A stretch of 64,000 nt of DNA from Alistipes_A hominis (GCF_014288115.1 NZ_JACOOK010000001.1:186001-250000); one strand, 5' to 3'; positions 25,422 through 34,046 are shown, numbered from the stretch's first letter. Notes: a model not told the origin generated them from the letters alone. A program made the numbers and translations.

Positions 25422-25784
25422 TCAACAGTACGCAGTTTTTCCGTTCTGTATAAACATCACGTATGTTTGCCGCTTCTCTTGTGAGAGAACCTTTCCTACC
25501 AGCCACATGCGGAACAGGTAGGTGTTGTAGGTGTTCAGCCGAAAAGCAATCAGAATAATGATTTCAGGCGCGTACACGTCCGCGTACAGCCCGTTTTCAA
25601 GCTGCATGTAGCGGCACACCTTGTAGTCGTTCAGCACGTCAGACTTGCGGACGGCTTTGATGACGGCGTTCACTGCCGGGACGGTCGTATGGAACAGTCC
25701 GGCTATTTCGGTGGCGGTCATCCACACATCGTTACCGGTTACGCTGACCGCCTTGTCCTCTATGATGATTATGTCACGTTTCAT
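25422..25784 (-). CDS. Hypothetical protein with RhuM/KilA-like N-terminal HTH
   Basis: This 120-residue protein starts MKRDIIIIEDKAVSVTG and has an HTH-like helix pair (VWMTATEIAGLFHTTVPAVNAVIKAV). The C terminus contains a hydrophobic stretch (APEIIILIAFRLNTYNTYLFRMWL) like that of the RhuM-type virulence/regulator family. It starts 12 bp after the integrase stop and is probably co-transcribed with it. Its function is unknown; a role in regulating int or in element stability is only a guess. Confidence 0.65.
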   Translation of the reverse strand: MKRDIIIIEDKAVSVTGNDVWMTATEIAGLFHTTVPAVNAVIKAVRKSDVLNDYKVCRYMQLENGLYADVYAPEIIILIAFRLNTYNTYLFRMWLVGKVLSQEKRQTYVMFIQNGKTAYC

Positions 25785-25796
25785 GGCTCCTCTTTT

Positions 25797-27032
25797 TTAG
25801 ATGGTGCAACCTGCAAATTCCTCGACGTTGTTTAACCTTGCGGCAAGGTTTTCCATATCCTGATTGAGTTTTTCTTTGGTTATCTTCGCGTAAATCTGCG
25901 TCGTCTTTATGCTCTTGTGTCCAAGCATGGAGCTGACCGTTTCGATGGGTACGCCGTTGGAAAGGAAAACTGTCGTGGCTGCCGTGTGGCGGCTTTGATG
26001 CCACGTGATATGCTTGGTGATGCCGCAACGCTTGGCGACGGCACGGATACCGGCAAGGCACGTGTTATAATGCGGAACGGGGAATATCCTGCCGTTCTCG
26101 CATAGCCCACGGTATTTGCCGATTATGCGGTTGGCGATGTCAAGCAGGCGGATGTTGGACACCACGCCCGTTTTCTTGCGGTTGATGTTTATCCACTCGT
26201 GTTCGTCGAAATAGGTACGGATATTCTCTTCCGTGAGGTTGCGCATATCCGCGAACGACAATCCGGTGAACGCACAGAACAGGTAGAGGTCGCGGTACAG
26301 TTCCTGTTTGGCGTTTTTCAGTTTCCCCTCCATCAGCAGGCGTATTTCGTCTTTGGTCAGGAAACTGCGTGTCGTTTCCTCCTTCTTGATTTCATACTCG
26401 CGGAACGGGTCGCGTGTCAGCCACTCGTTGTTGATGGCTATGAACACCATTGTCCGTAGCGGGCAGACGTACAGCCACACGGTATTGGTGCAGCAGTGCT
26501 TGTCCGTGCGCAGGAACATCTCGAAGTCGGAGATGAAAGCGGGAGTAAGCTCTTTTAGGGCGATGTCCTTCACATGGTAGCGGATGTCGAGGAACTCTTG
26601 CAGGTGCTTGTAAACGACACGGTACTTTTCCAGTGTACCTTTTGCTTTCATGCCTGCTTCCACCTGTTTCTCATAGTTCTCGTTGTGCCGACGGAACACC
26701 TGCATCAGCGTGTGGTAGCGGTGTTCCAGTCCGAGAAAGGCGTTCTTTACCTTCTCCGCCGTGACGAAGTTGTCACGCTCCATGATTTCCTGATAGTGTC
26801 TGTTGATGCGCACCCGCATCTTGTCAAGCATACGGTTCGTTTCGAGTGCCGCCGCGCTTCTGCCCGTGACACGTCCCCCTTTGGTGTCCCACAGCTTCGG
26901 ATCGACACTCAACTTGCAACTGAACTGCGTCTGGCTGCCGTCCACCGTGATGCGTCCCATGACGGGAACCGTCCCGTCCTTTTTCACTACCTGACGCTTG
27001 AGGTAGTAGATTACTGAAAATGTACTCTTCAT
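25797..27032 (-). CDS. int: IntDOT-type tyrosine recombinase
   Basis: This 411-residue integrase has the length of CTnDOT IntDOT. It has an arm-binding N terminus (MKSTFSVIYYLKR), a core-binding SAM-like domain (about 105-215) and a catalytic domain. Catalytic positions are K287, H345-x-x-R348, H372 and nucleophile Y381. The usual first arginine is a serine, S259 (TGLSFADM), which is the known peculiarity of IntDOT. I chose the ATG at 27032; 70 further in-frame codons upstream belong to the att region. The enzyme integrates the element at GTANNTTTGC-like sites and excises it with Xis2c/Xis2d. Confidence 0.95.
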   Translation of the reverse strand: MKSTFSVIYYLKRQVVKKDGTVPVMGRITVDGSQTQFSCKLSVDPKLWDTKGGRVTGRSAAALETNRMLDKMRVRINRHYQEIMERDNFVTAEKVKNAFLGLEHRYHTLMQVFRRHNENYEKQVEAGMKAKGTLEKYRVVYKHLQEFLDIRYHVKDIALKELTPAFISDFEMFLRTDKHCCTNTVWLYVCPLRTMVFIAINNEWLTRDPFREYEIKKEETTRSFLTKDEIRLLMEGKLKNAKQELYRDLYLFCAFTGLSFADMRNLTEENIRTYFDEHEWININRKKTGVVSNIRLLDIANRIIGKYRGLCENGRIFPVPHYNTCLAGIRAVAKRCGITKHITWHQSRHTAATTVFLSNGVPIETVSSMLGHKSIKTTQIYAKITKEKLNQDMENLAARLNNVEEFAGCTI

Positions 27033-27052
27033 CGTTCTTAATTTTTGGATTT

Positions 27053-27060
27053 CAAAATTA
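27053..27060 (-). promoter_or_regulatory. -7 box for int
   Basis: The minus strand reads TAATTTTG, a full TAnnTTTG match, 20 bp before the int ATG. A TTTTG lies 27 bp further upstream, at more than the usual spacing. Confidence 0.5.
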
Positions 27061-27137
27061 GTTGGTGAAGAGTCCGGTGTCGGTACGCAAAACGGGGAGG
27101 AACGGCGCAATCTTTTTTCCGTAACCGTATTTGTTAC

Positions 27138-27169
27138 GTGAGTTGTGGGTAACTCACTATAACATAGTG
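27138..27169. other. Nested inverted repeats in the att region
   Basis: GTGAGTT-GTGGGT-AACTCAC (27138-27157) runs into CACTAT-AAC-ATAGTG (27155-27169); both are perfect. They lie between int and the crossover core, where arm-type integrase or accessory-factor sites are expected. I cannot assign the binding protein. Confidence 0.45.
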
Positions 27170-27352
27170 TCTTGTTTCGCCATTCGTACCCGTTTGTCGC
27201 ATTTTCGGACATGGTTACGAACAAGTAACGTTGCGGCGTCAAGATTTGGCTTCGGCAAGGATTGTAATGGCTTCACGAATTATCGCCACTTTAACTAAAA
27301 CCCTTGTAACTCAATTCTATCACTATATCTTTCCGCATTTCACTTTTTTGTA

Positions 27353-27362
27353 GTAACTTTGC
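27353..27362. other. Attachment core (element-chromosome junction)
   Basis: GTAACTTTGC matches the CTnDOT att consensus GTANNTTTGC. It lies 320 bp beyond the int start, and base composition and gene style change from element to chromosome at this point. The core contains TAACTTTG, a Bacteroidetes -7 box, 23 bp before the mazG ATG. The exact crossover (5-7 bp coupling sequence) cannot be placed without the other end. Confidence 0.8.
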
Positions 27363-27384
27363 TCTATCAAACACCGAAAAGACT

Positions 27385-28173
27385 ATGGATAAAAGACTCG
27401 AAGCGGTCGGCCGCCTGCTCGACATCATGGACGAATTGCGGGAAAAATGCCCGTGGGACCGGAAGCAGACGTTCGATTCGTTGCGGATGAACACGATCGA
27501 AGAGACCTACGAACTGGCTGACGCGATCCTCGACCACGACCTGAACGAAATCCGCAAAGAGCTGGGCGATCTGCTGCTGCACGTGGTATTCTACTCGAAG
27601 ATGGGCTCCGAGCAGCAAGCGTTCGACCTGGGCGACGTGGCGAACGGCATTTGCGACAAGTTGGTATTCCGGCATCCGCACGTGTTCGGCGACACGCAAG
27701 CCGACAATGCCGAACAAGTAAAACAAAACTGGGAGGACATCAAACTGAAAGAAAAAGCGCAGGCGCACGAGAAAAAGCGCGTGCTTTCGGGCGTGCCGCG
27801 TTCGCTGCCGGCGATGGTCAAAGCCTACCGGATCGGCGAAAAGGCAGCTTCGGCCGGATTCGACTGGGAAAAGCGCGAAGACGTCTGGGCGAAAGTCCGC
27901 GAAGAGATCGGCGAAGTACAGCACGAGATCGACGCCCGCGACCGGCGGCGCACCGAAGCCGAATTCGGCGACCTGTTCTTCGCGCTGATCAATGCGGCGC
28001 GGCTCTACGGCGTCGATCCGGAAGCGGCGCTCGAACAGAGCAACCGCAAATTCATCGAACGGTTCGCCCACATCGAAGACCGCGCCGAACAACAAGGGCT
28101 GACCCTGCGCGAAATGACGCTCGAACAGATGGACGCCCTGTGGGACGAAGCGAAAATCCGGGAAAATCGTTAA
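27385..28173 (+). CDS. mazG: Nucleoside triphosphate pyrophosphohydrolase MazG
   Basis: This 262-residue protein hydrolyses NTPs to NMP and pyrophosphate and cleans damaged or excess nucleotides. It has two MazG repeats: LREKCPWDRKQTFDSLRMN with EETYEL in the first, and EEIGEVQHEID with EAEFGDLFFALIN in the second. Length and motifs are normal. It is the first gene of a tight plus-strand operon that continues with gamma-carbonic anhydrase 32 bp on. Its -7 box is part of the transposon attachment core, so the insertion has replaced everything upstream of -7. Confidence 0.95.
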   Translation: MDKRLEAVGRLLDIMDELREKCPWDRKQTFDSLRMNTIEETYELADAILDHDLNEIRKELGDLLLHVVFYSKMGSEQQAFDLGDVANGICDKLVFRHPHVFGDTQADNAEQVKQNWEDIKLKEKAQAHEKKRVLSGVPRSLPAMVKAYRIGEKAASAGFDWEKREDVWAKVREEIGEVQHEIDARDRRRTEAEFGDLFFALINAARLYGVDPEAALEQSNRKFIERFAHIEDRAEQQGLTLREMTLEQMDALWDEAKIRENR

Positions 28174-28205
28174 CTTTATCGGCGAATAACTTAAAAAACG
28201 GAATT

Positions 28206-28718
28206 ATGGCACTTATCAAACCGCTGCGGGGCTTTACGCCCGTAATCGGAGAAAATACGTTTCTGGCGGAAAACGCCACGATCATCGGCGACGTCACGAT
28301 CGGCCGGGACTGTAGCATCTGGTTCAGCACCGTGCTGCGCGGCGACGTCAATAAAATCACGATCGGCGACCGGGTCAACATCCAGGACGGAGTAGTCGTC
28401 CACACGTTGTACCAGCGTTCGGTGACGGTCATCGGCAACGACATCTCGATCGGCCACAACGCCAACATTCACGGCGCCAGGATCGAGGACAAATGCCTGA
28501 TCGGCATGGGAGCGACCGTGCTCGATCATGCCGTCGTAGGCACGGGATCGATCGTCGCGGCCAATTCGCTGGTACTGTCGAAAACCGTTATCGAACCGGG
28601 CAGCGTCTACGCCGGCGTACCGGCGCGGCGCGTGAAGGACGTGACGCCGGAACAGGTGCGCGACATCATCGAACGCACGGCCCGCGACTACATGATGTAC
28701 GCTTCGTGGTACAAATAG
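28206..28718 (+). CDS. Gamma-class carbonic anhydrase family protein
   Basis: This 170-residue left-handed beta-helix protein has hexapeptide repeats (IGDVTIG, VNIQDG, IGHNANI, IGMGATV). The three metal-binding histidines of the gamma-carbonic anhydrase family are present at H66, H84 and H89. It would hydrate CO2 or act as a related metal enzyme; many family members (YrdA/PaaY-like) have no proven activity. The start is the ATG at 28206; a longer open frame upstream overlaps mazG and is spurious. It is in the mazG operon, 10 bp before the kinase gene. Confidence 0.92.
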   Translation: MALIKPLRGFTPVIGENTFLAENATIIGDVTIGRDCSIWFSTVLRGDVNKITIGDRVNIQDGVVVHTLYQRSVTVIGNDISIGHNANIHGARIEDKCLIGMGATVLDHAVVGTGSIVAANSLVLSKTVIEPGSVYAGVPARRVKDVTPEQVRDIIERTARDYMMYASWYK

Positions 28719-28728
28719 CCGGAAAGCC

Positions 28729-29778
28729 ATGAAACAGACCGGAAAGCATCGAGTAATCGTCATCAACCTGCTGGTAGCGCTGGCGCTGACGCTGATCGTC
28801 AATTTTTCGTTCCTGCTGAACGGAAACGACGTGCGCGGTCACCGTCCGCCTCCGATGATGACGATGGCTCCCGGATTCATCGCTTTCCAGTTGTTCTACT
28901 TCTATGCCATGGCGATCGCGATCGTCATGTTGAACACCGTACGCAGCCTGTCGCTGACGCGCAAAATCCTGTTAACCATTGCGATCACGGTGCTTTTCTA
29001 CCTGTTCATCCCGACGCTGAGCCGCGGCGGCAATTGGAACATCCCGCTGATGACCGGCCGGCTGTATAATCCGCTGCACATCATGAAATGCTCGTTCGTG
29101 CTGATCGTTTCGGTGCTGTACGGACTGATATTCGAACTGATTTACCAGAAACAGCACATCACGATCGAAAACGAGCAGCTCAAAAACGAAAACCTGCAAA
29201 CGCGCTACAACATGCTGGCCAACCAGATCAGCCCGCACTTCCTGTTCAACTCGCTGAACTCGCTGTCGATGCTGGTGCGTGAAAAAAGCAACGACAAAGC
29301 GCTGCTGTACATCGACCGGCTGGCCGACACGTTCCGCTACATGCTGCAATCGGGCCAGGGAGAACTGACCACGCTGTCCGAAGAGCTGCGCTTCACCGAA
29401 GCCTACCTCTACCTGCTGACGATCCGCTACGAAAACAAACTGTTCTGCGACATCCGGATCGAAGACCGTTACCGGGATTGGAAACTGCCGGTACTGTCGC
29501 TACAGCCGCTGATCGAAAACGCCGTCAAGCATAACAGCATCTCGCGGACGAAACCGCTGCGGATCGCCATCCGCACGGACGACGGCACGCTCGTAGTGTC
29601 GAACCCGTTGATCCCTAAAATCGACGAAACGACCGGAACAGGGATCGGACTTAAAAACCTGTCGTCCCGCTACCTGCTGCTCACGTCGCAACAGGTGCGT
29701 ATCATCCGTACCGACGACGCGTTCGAAGTGATCCTTCCGCTCATCGAATCCCCGAACCCAATCAAATCCCTGTCATGA
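28729..29778 (+). CDS. LytS-type sensor histidine kinase
   Basis: This 349-residue kinase has four predicted TM helices (about 10-29, 50-70, 78-96, 120-138) and a short coiled coil. The pfam06580-type His kinase domain has H170 in NQISPHFLFNSLNSL. The ATPase is recognised by LQPLIENAVKHN and GTGIGLKNL. There is no large extracellular domain, so it probably senses a signal in or near the membrane. The stop overlaps the ATG of the hydrolase gene by 4 nt (ATGA). The LytTR regulator encoded two genes on is its likely partner. Confidence 0.92.
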   Translation: MKQTGKHRVIVINLLVALALTLIVNFSFLLNGNDVRGHRPPPMMTMAPGFIAFQLFYFYAMAIAIVMLNTVRSLSLTRKILLTIAITVLFYLFIPTLSRGGNWNIPLMTGRLYNPLHIMKCSFVLIVSVLYGLIFELIYQKQHITIENEQLKNENLQTRYNMLANQISPHFLFNSLNSLSMLVREKSNDKALLYIDRLADTFRYMLQSGQGELTTLSEELRFTEAYLYLLTIRYENKLFCDIRIEDRYRDWKLPVLSLQPLIENAVKHNSISRTKPLRIAIRTDDGTLVVSNPLIPKIDETTGTGIGLKNLSSRYLLLTSQQVRIIRTDDAFEVILPLIESPNPIKSLS

Positions 29779-32120
29779 CCCGTAAACTGATCGTATCCCT
29801 GCTTCTGCTGTTCGGCTCTGCCGCAGCCGCACTACCCGCATCGACGGCCGCACCGCTGCCCGATGAAAACGGAACGGCGCCCGCCGTCGAATCGCCCTGG
29901 TTCCCGGGACGCCAATACGCGTTCGTATGGCGCAACTGGACGCTCGTCCCGGCCCGGAAACTGGCCGAAGTGCTCGAAACCCCGGTCGAAAATGTCCGTG
30001 CGCTGGCCGAATCGATGGGCCTTCCTCCGCAACGGGCGATCGAACCCGAATGGAACTCCCCGCAGGGATATATCACCGTATTACGGCGGAACTGGCACCT
30101 GCTGCCATACGACCAACTGCTCACGCTGCTCGGCATCACGCGCGAGGAACTGGCATGGCGGCTGATCGAAGACGACTACCTGTTCGTAAAACTGGGTTAC
30201 AGGAAACCCTATTGCCCGCCGCTGCATTACGAAAAGCCTTCCGAACAGGCCGAACGACAAGCCGCCCGGATCGCCGCGCAAGTCCGGGATATCCGGCCGG
30301 CAACCGCCGTTGCCGAGACGCCCCGGTTCGCATTCATCGACGAATTTTCCCGAAGTCATAAACCCGCCCGCAAACGACAGGAACCGGCAACGGCCGATAC
30401 CGGCGGACAGGGTTTCGCGCTGCGGATCATCTACCCTTACTGCGCGACGTTCGGCGATCCGCTGACCGATCCCGAACTGTCGTCCTATCCGGAAGGACTG
30501 TTGCAGCGGCTCTCCGAGGCCGGCGTGAACGGAATCTGGATGCACTCCGTACTGCGGACGCTGGTTCCGCCGGACGGCATTTTCCCGGGGGCGGACGATG
30601 CCGGACTGCGCATCGAAGGGCTGAAACGGCTGGTCGAACGCGCCGCCAAATACGGGATCGGCATCTACCTGTATGTGAACGAACCCCGTGCGATGAACCT
30701 CTCGTTTTTCGAATCCGATCCCCAGAGGAAAGCGTTGATGGGATCGGCCGAAGGAGACCAGCGCGCCCTATGCACGTCGGTGCCCGAAGTGCTCGACTGG
30801 ACGAGCCGGTCGCTGGAATCGGTATTCCGGCAGGTTCCGGGACTCTCCGGCGTATTTACGATCACCGCATCGGAAAACCTGACCAACTGTGCGTCGCGCG
30901 GCGGACAGGGCCAATGCGAACGCTGCCGGAACCGCTCGTACGCCGACCTGATCGTAGAGGTCAACACGGCGATCGAGAAAGGCGTAAGGAGCGGCAGTCC
31001 CGACGCCAAAGTGCTGGTATGGGACTGGGGATGGAACGATTCTTACGCCGAAGAGATCATCGGCCGTTTGCCCAAAAGCTGCTGGCTGATGTCGGTCAGC
31101 GAATGGGCGCTGCCGATCGAACGCGGAGGTATCCGGTCGGCCGTGGGCGAATACGCGCTGTCAGCCGTAGGCCCGGGACCGCGGGCGCTCGCACACTGGC
31201 GATACGCCAAGCAGGCAGGTCTGAAAACCGTCGCCAAAATACAGGTGAACGCCTCGTGGGAAATGGCCGTCGTACCGGCTGTTCCCGTATTGGAACTCGT
31301 GGCGCAGCACGCCGAGAACCTGACGTCGGAGGCTACGGACGGCGTGATGCTGAGCTGGAGTCTGGGCGGTTATCCGTCGACCAACCTGGAACTGTTCCAG
31401 TCCTTCCGTCCGGGACAGCAGCAGGAAACCTGCTTGCGTCAACTGGCCGAAAAACATTACGGCAAACAGGCCGCACCGCTGGTATGCCGGGCATGGCACC
31501 TCTTTTCCGAAGCGTTCAAGGAATTTCCCTATAACGGGGGAACGCTTTATAGCGGGCCGCAGCACATGGGCCCCGCCAATCCGCTGTATACGGAACCGAC
31601 CGGCTGGCCGGCCAGCATGGTAGGTATCCCCTACGACGCGCTGGACAACTGGCGGTCGGTCTACCCGACCGAAACGTTCGTCGCCCAGATGCAAAAAGTG
31701 GCGGACGGGTTCGCGGCAGGCTGCGAACTGCTGCAAAAAGCCGTAGCGGTTTCGAAAGGAAAATACCGCAAGCAACTGACCGACGACCTGGGACGCGCCC
31801 GTACCGTCGGCATCCACTGCGCTTCTTCGGCGAACCAAGCCCGGTTCACCGAAGCCCGCAACCGCCTGCTGACATCGACCGACCGCGACGAACGGCGCCG
31901 GTACATCGACACGATGCGCCGGGCGGCGGAAGCCGAAGCCGAACTGACCGCCGATCTGCTGCCGATCGTCCGGAACGACCCTACGATCGGCTACGAATCG
32001 TCGAACCACTATTTTTACGTCCCGCAAGACCTGCTCGAAAAGCAACTGAACATCCGTTACGTCCTGGATTGGCTCGACCGTCAGGCGGAACCCCGGAATT
32101 CTGAAACCTTCCAACAATGA
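29775..32120 (+). CDS. Secreted TIM-barrel hydrolase-like protein, function unknown
   Basis: This 781-residue protein has a signal peptide (about 1-25) and an N-terminal part with two similar WR/RRNW...LPxxQL segments (about 50-150), perhaps small peptidoglycan- or sugar-binding helices. A long central domain (about 215-560) has TIM-barrel strand patterns (LRIIYPYCATFGDP, VNGIWMHSVL, GIGIYLYVNEPRAM, SGVFTITASENLTNC, AKVLVWDWGWND), reminiscent of GH20-like or sugar-related hydrolases. A CxxC pair (QCERCRN) is unusual. The C terminus is helical. It overlaps the kinase and response-regulator genes by ATGA at both ends, so all three are made together. I do not recognise a named family. Confidence 0.7.
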   Translation: MTRKLIVSLLLLFGSAAAALPASTAAPLPDENGTAPAVESPWFPGRQYAFVWRNWTLVPARKLAEVLETPVENVRALAESMGLPPQRAIEPEWNSPQGYITVLRRNWHLLPYDQLLTLLGITREELAWRLIEDDYLFVKLGYRKPYCPPLHYEKPSEQAERQAARIAAQVRDIRPATAVAETPRFAFIDEFSRSHKPARKRQEPATADTGGQGFALRIIYPYCATFGDPLTDPELSSYPEGLLQRLSEAGVNGIWMHSVLRTLVPPDGIFPGADDAGLRIEGLKRLVERAAKYGIGIYLYVNEPRAMNLSFFESDPQRKALMGSAEGDQRALCTSVPEVLDWTSRSLESVFRQVPGLSGVFTITASENLTNCASRGGQGQCERCRNRSYADLIVEVNTAIEKGVRSGSPDAKVLVWDWGWNDSYAEEIIGRLPKSCWLMSVSEWALPIERGGIRSAVGEYALSAVGPGPRALAHWRYAKQAGLKTVAKIQVNASWEMAVVPAVPVLELVAQHAENLTSEATDGVMLSWSLGGYPSTNLELFQSFRPGQQQETCLRQLAEKHYGKQAAPLVCRAWHLFSEAFKEFPYNGGTLYSGPQHMGPANPLYTEPTGWPASMVGIPYDALDNWRSVYPTETFVAQMQKVADGFAAGCELLQKAVAVSKGKYRKQLTDDLGRARTVGIHCASSANQARFTEARNRLLTSTDRDERRRYIDTMRRAAEAEAELTADLLPIVRNDPTIGYESSNHYFYVPQDLLEKQLNIRYVLDWLDRQAEPRNSETFQQ

Positions 32121-32863
32121 AAGCGTTAATCATCGAAGACGAAACGGCGGCGGCAACCAACCTGAAAAGCTTGCTGCGGGAAATCGACCCGTCGGTCGAG
32201 ATCGTCGACGTGATCGACACGGTCGTTGACTCGATCGGCTGGATACGCGCCAACCCGCTGCCGGACATCGTCTTCATGGATATCCACCTGGCCGACGGAC
32301 AGGCTTTCAAGATTTTCGAACAAGTCGATATCCCCTGCCCGATCGTCTTTACGACGGCTTACGACCGTTACGCGCTCGACGCATTCAAGGTCAACAGCAT
32401 CGACTATATCCTCAAGCCGATCAAAAAACAGGAACTCGAACGGGCTTTCGAAAAATTCAAACGGCTGTCGGGCCGCGAAAAAGCCGAATACGTCGAACAG
32501 ACCCAGCGTTATCTCTCGGCGCGGGCGCAGAGTTTTCTGATTCCGTTTCGCGACAAACTGGTTCCGCTGACCCCGGACGAGATCGCCTATTGCTACACCG
32601 CCGACGAGAAGGTCTCGGTCGTCACGTTCGACGGCCGGAGCCTGCCGATGGACAAACCGCTGGACACGCTGATCGCCTTGCTGCCGGAACGCGACTTTTA
32701 CCGGGCGAACCGGCAATTCATCGTCTCGCGCCGCGCCGTCCGCGACCTGTCGGTATGGTTCGGCAGCCGGCTGTCGGTCAACCTGACCGTCAAAACCCCG
32801 GAACGCATCGTCGTCAGCAAGGCGCGGGTTCCGGATTTCAAAAAATGGTTTACCGGTAACTGA
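32117..32863 (+). CDS. LytTR-family response regulator
   Basis: This 248-residue protein has a receiver domain with phospho-acceptor D55 (IVFMDIHLADG), conserved K near 105 (YILKPIKK) and a C-terminal LytTR DNA-binding domain (about 140-248, FLIPFRDKLVPL, FYRANRQFIVSRRAV). With the LytS-type kinase two genes upstream it forms a complete two-component system. It overlaps the hydrolase-like gene by 4 nt. It probably controls envelope or carbohydrate genes; targets cannot be read from the window. Confidence 0.93.
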   Translation: MKALIIEDETAAATNLKSLLREIDPSVEIVDVIDTVVDSIGWIRANPLPDIVFMDIHLADGQAFKIFEQVDIPCPIVFTTAYDRYALDAFKVNSIDYILKPIKKQELERAFEKFKRLSGREKAEYVEQTQRYLSARAQSFLIPFRDKLVPLTPDEIAYCYTADEKVSVVTFDGRSLPMDKPLDTLIALLPERDFYRANRQFIVSRRAVRDLSVWFGSRLSVNLTVKTPERIVVSKARVPDFKKWFTGN

Positions 32864-32967
32864 CGGCGCGCTAAACCGAAAATACTGCCTGCCGGTTTTT
32901 TGTCGCTGTTTTAAAACAAAAAACCTACTTTTATAATACCTAAGTTGTATAACTAATCCTACAAACT

Positions 32968-33876
32968 ATGAGAAAAATTACGCTTTTACTGTTGGTTATC
33001 GCAACCGCTTCGCTGACCGGAGCCGTCGCGAAAGGGAAAAAATGCGAAGCGCAAAAGGCCAAATACGTCGTGCTGATCGGCAGCGACGGATTCAGTTCGG
33101 ACGTCGTGCGCGCGCATCCCGGAGCATTCCCGAACATCGAAGCCCTGATGAAAAACGGCAGCTATACGCTCGAACGGCGCAGCGTGCTTCCGTCGTCGAG
33201 CGCCGTCAACTGGGCCTCGATGCTGATGGGAGCCGGGCCGGAACTGCACGGCTATACGACATGGGGCAGTCAGGTTCCCGACCTGCCGTCGCGCGTGATC
33301 GGTAAATACGGACTCTTCCCCGGTATCTGCGGAGCGATCCGCGACGCGCGGCCCGACGCCGTGATGGCGTGCGGTTACAACTGGCCGACCATCGGCTGCC
33401 TGTATGAACAAAAAGCCGTGAACATCAACAGCAACGTACCGAGCGATCCGGCGCTGGCCGACAGTATGTGCCTCTATATCGGACGCGAGAAACCGCTCTT
33501 TACGTTCATCGCCTTCGGAGAACCGGATGAAACCGGACACCGGTGCGGCTGGGAGAGCGACGAGTATTTCGAAATGTGCAAACAGATCGACGGCTATGTC
33601 GGCAAGATTATGGAAACCCTCGAAAAAAACGATATGAAGGACGATGCGATCGTATTCTTCACGGCCGATCACGGCGGTACCGGCAAAGGACACGGCGGCA
33701 TCTCGATGAAAGAGATGGAAACCCCGTTCGTCGTTTGCGGCAAGGGGATCAAACAGGGGCACGAAATCCCGGAAAGCGTCATGGTGTTCGACTGCGCCCC
33801 GACGATCGGCCATATCTTTTCGATCGACCAGCCGCAGGTGTGGATCGGGCGACCGGTCATGTCGGTATTCGAATAA
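32968..33876 (+). CDS. Secreted alkaline phosphatase/phosphodiesterase family protein
   Basis: This 302-residue protein has a signal peptide (1-21) and a type I phosphodiesterase/nucleotide pyrophosphatase fold. The first metal site is IGSDGF, and the nucleophile region is PSSSAVNWASMLMGAGPELHGY. The later metal sites are GEPDETGH and FTADHGGTGKGHG. At about 300 residues it is near the minimum for the family. The nucleophile Ser/Thr cannot be fixed by eye in the Ser-rich PSSSAVNW. It is a separate transcription unit after the LytTR gene. The substrate may be a phosphodiester, phosphate ester or sulfate ester. Confidence 0.85.
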   Translation: MRKITLLLLVIATASLTGAVAKGKKCEAQKAKYVVLIGSDGFSSDVVRAHPGAFPNIEALMKNGSYTLERRSVLPSSSAVNWASMLMGAGPELHGYTTWGSQVPDLPSRVIGKYGLFPGICGAIRDARPDAVMACGYNWPTIGCLYEQKAVNINSNVPSDPALADSMCLYIGREKPLFTFIAFGEPDETGHRCGWESDEYFEMCKQIDGYVGKIMETLEKNDMKDDAIVFFTADHGGTGKGHGGISMKEMETPFVVCGKGIKQGHEIPESVMVFDCAPTIGHIFSIDQPQVWIGRPVMSVFE

Positions 33877-34046
33877 CGGAAAACACAGGAAACGTCCCGG
33901 TTCGTAAAAGCGGAGAGCAAATCGCTCCCGCTTTTCGATTGGGATGCGATGCGGGCGTTTCACCCTCTATATTTTCCGTTTTACCGGACAGAAGCATGTT
34001 TTCTATGGTGAAACGCTTTTCTTTGCAACCGGAAATGACACGAACT

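Larger units (their letters stand above)
1..27362. mobile_element. CTnDOT/CTnERL-family conjugative transposon, integrase-proximal part
   Basis: The block holds an IntDOT-type integrase, the xis2c-xis2d-orf3-exc excision operon, tetQ-rteA-rteB and rteC in the order known for CTnDOT/CTnERL elements. The right boundary is placed at the GTANNTTTGC core, 320 bp beyond the integrase start. The left end, with the expected mob and tra genes, lies outside the window. No ermF region is present, so the layout is closer to CTnERL than to CTnDOT itself. A Hachiman defence cassette sits as cargo next to the integrase. Codon and base use differ clearly from the GC-rich chromosome to the right, and the cargo is more AT-rich still. 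Confidence 0.9.

Noticed and set aside
27651..28205. N-terminal extension of the carbonic anhydrase overlapping mazG
   Set aside because: Arg-rich frame shadow of mazG; the beta-helix protein starts cleanly at 28206.
33543..34046. N-terminal extension of the beta-barrel protein overlapping the phosphatase gene
   Set aside because: The extension is out of frame with a real gene and has no family resemblance. The signal peptide begins at the ATG 34047, with a -7 box just upstream.
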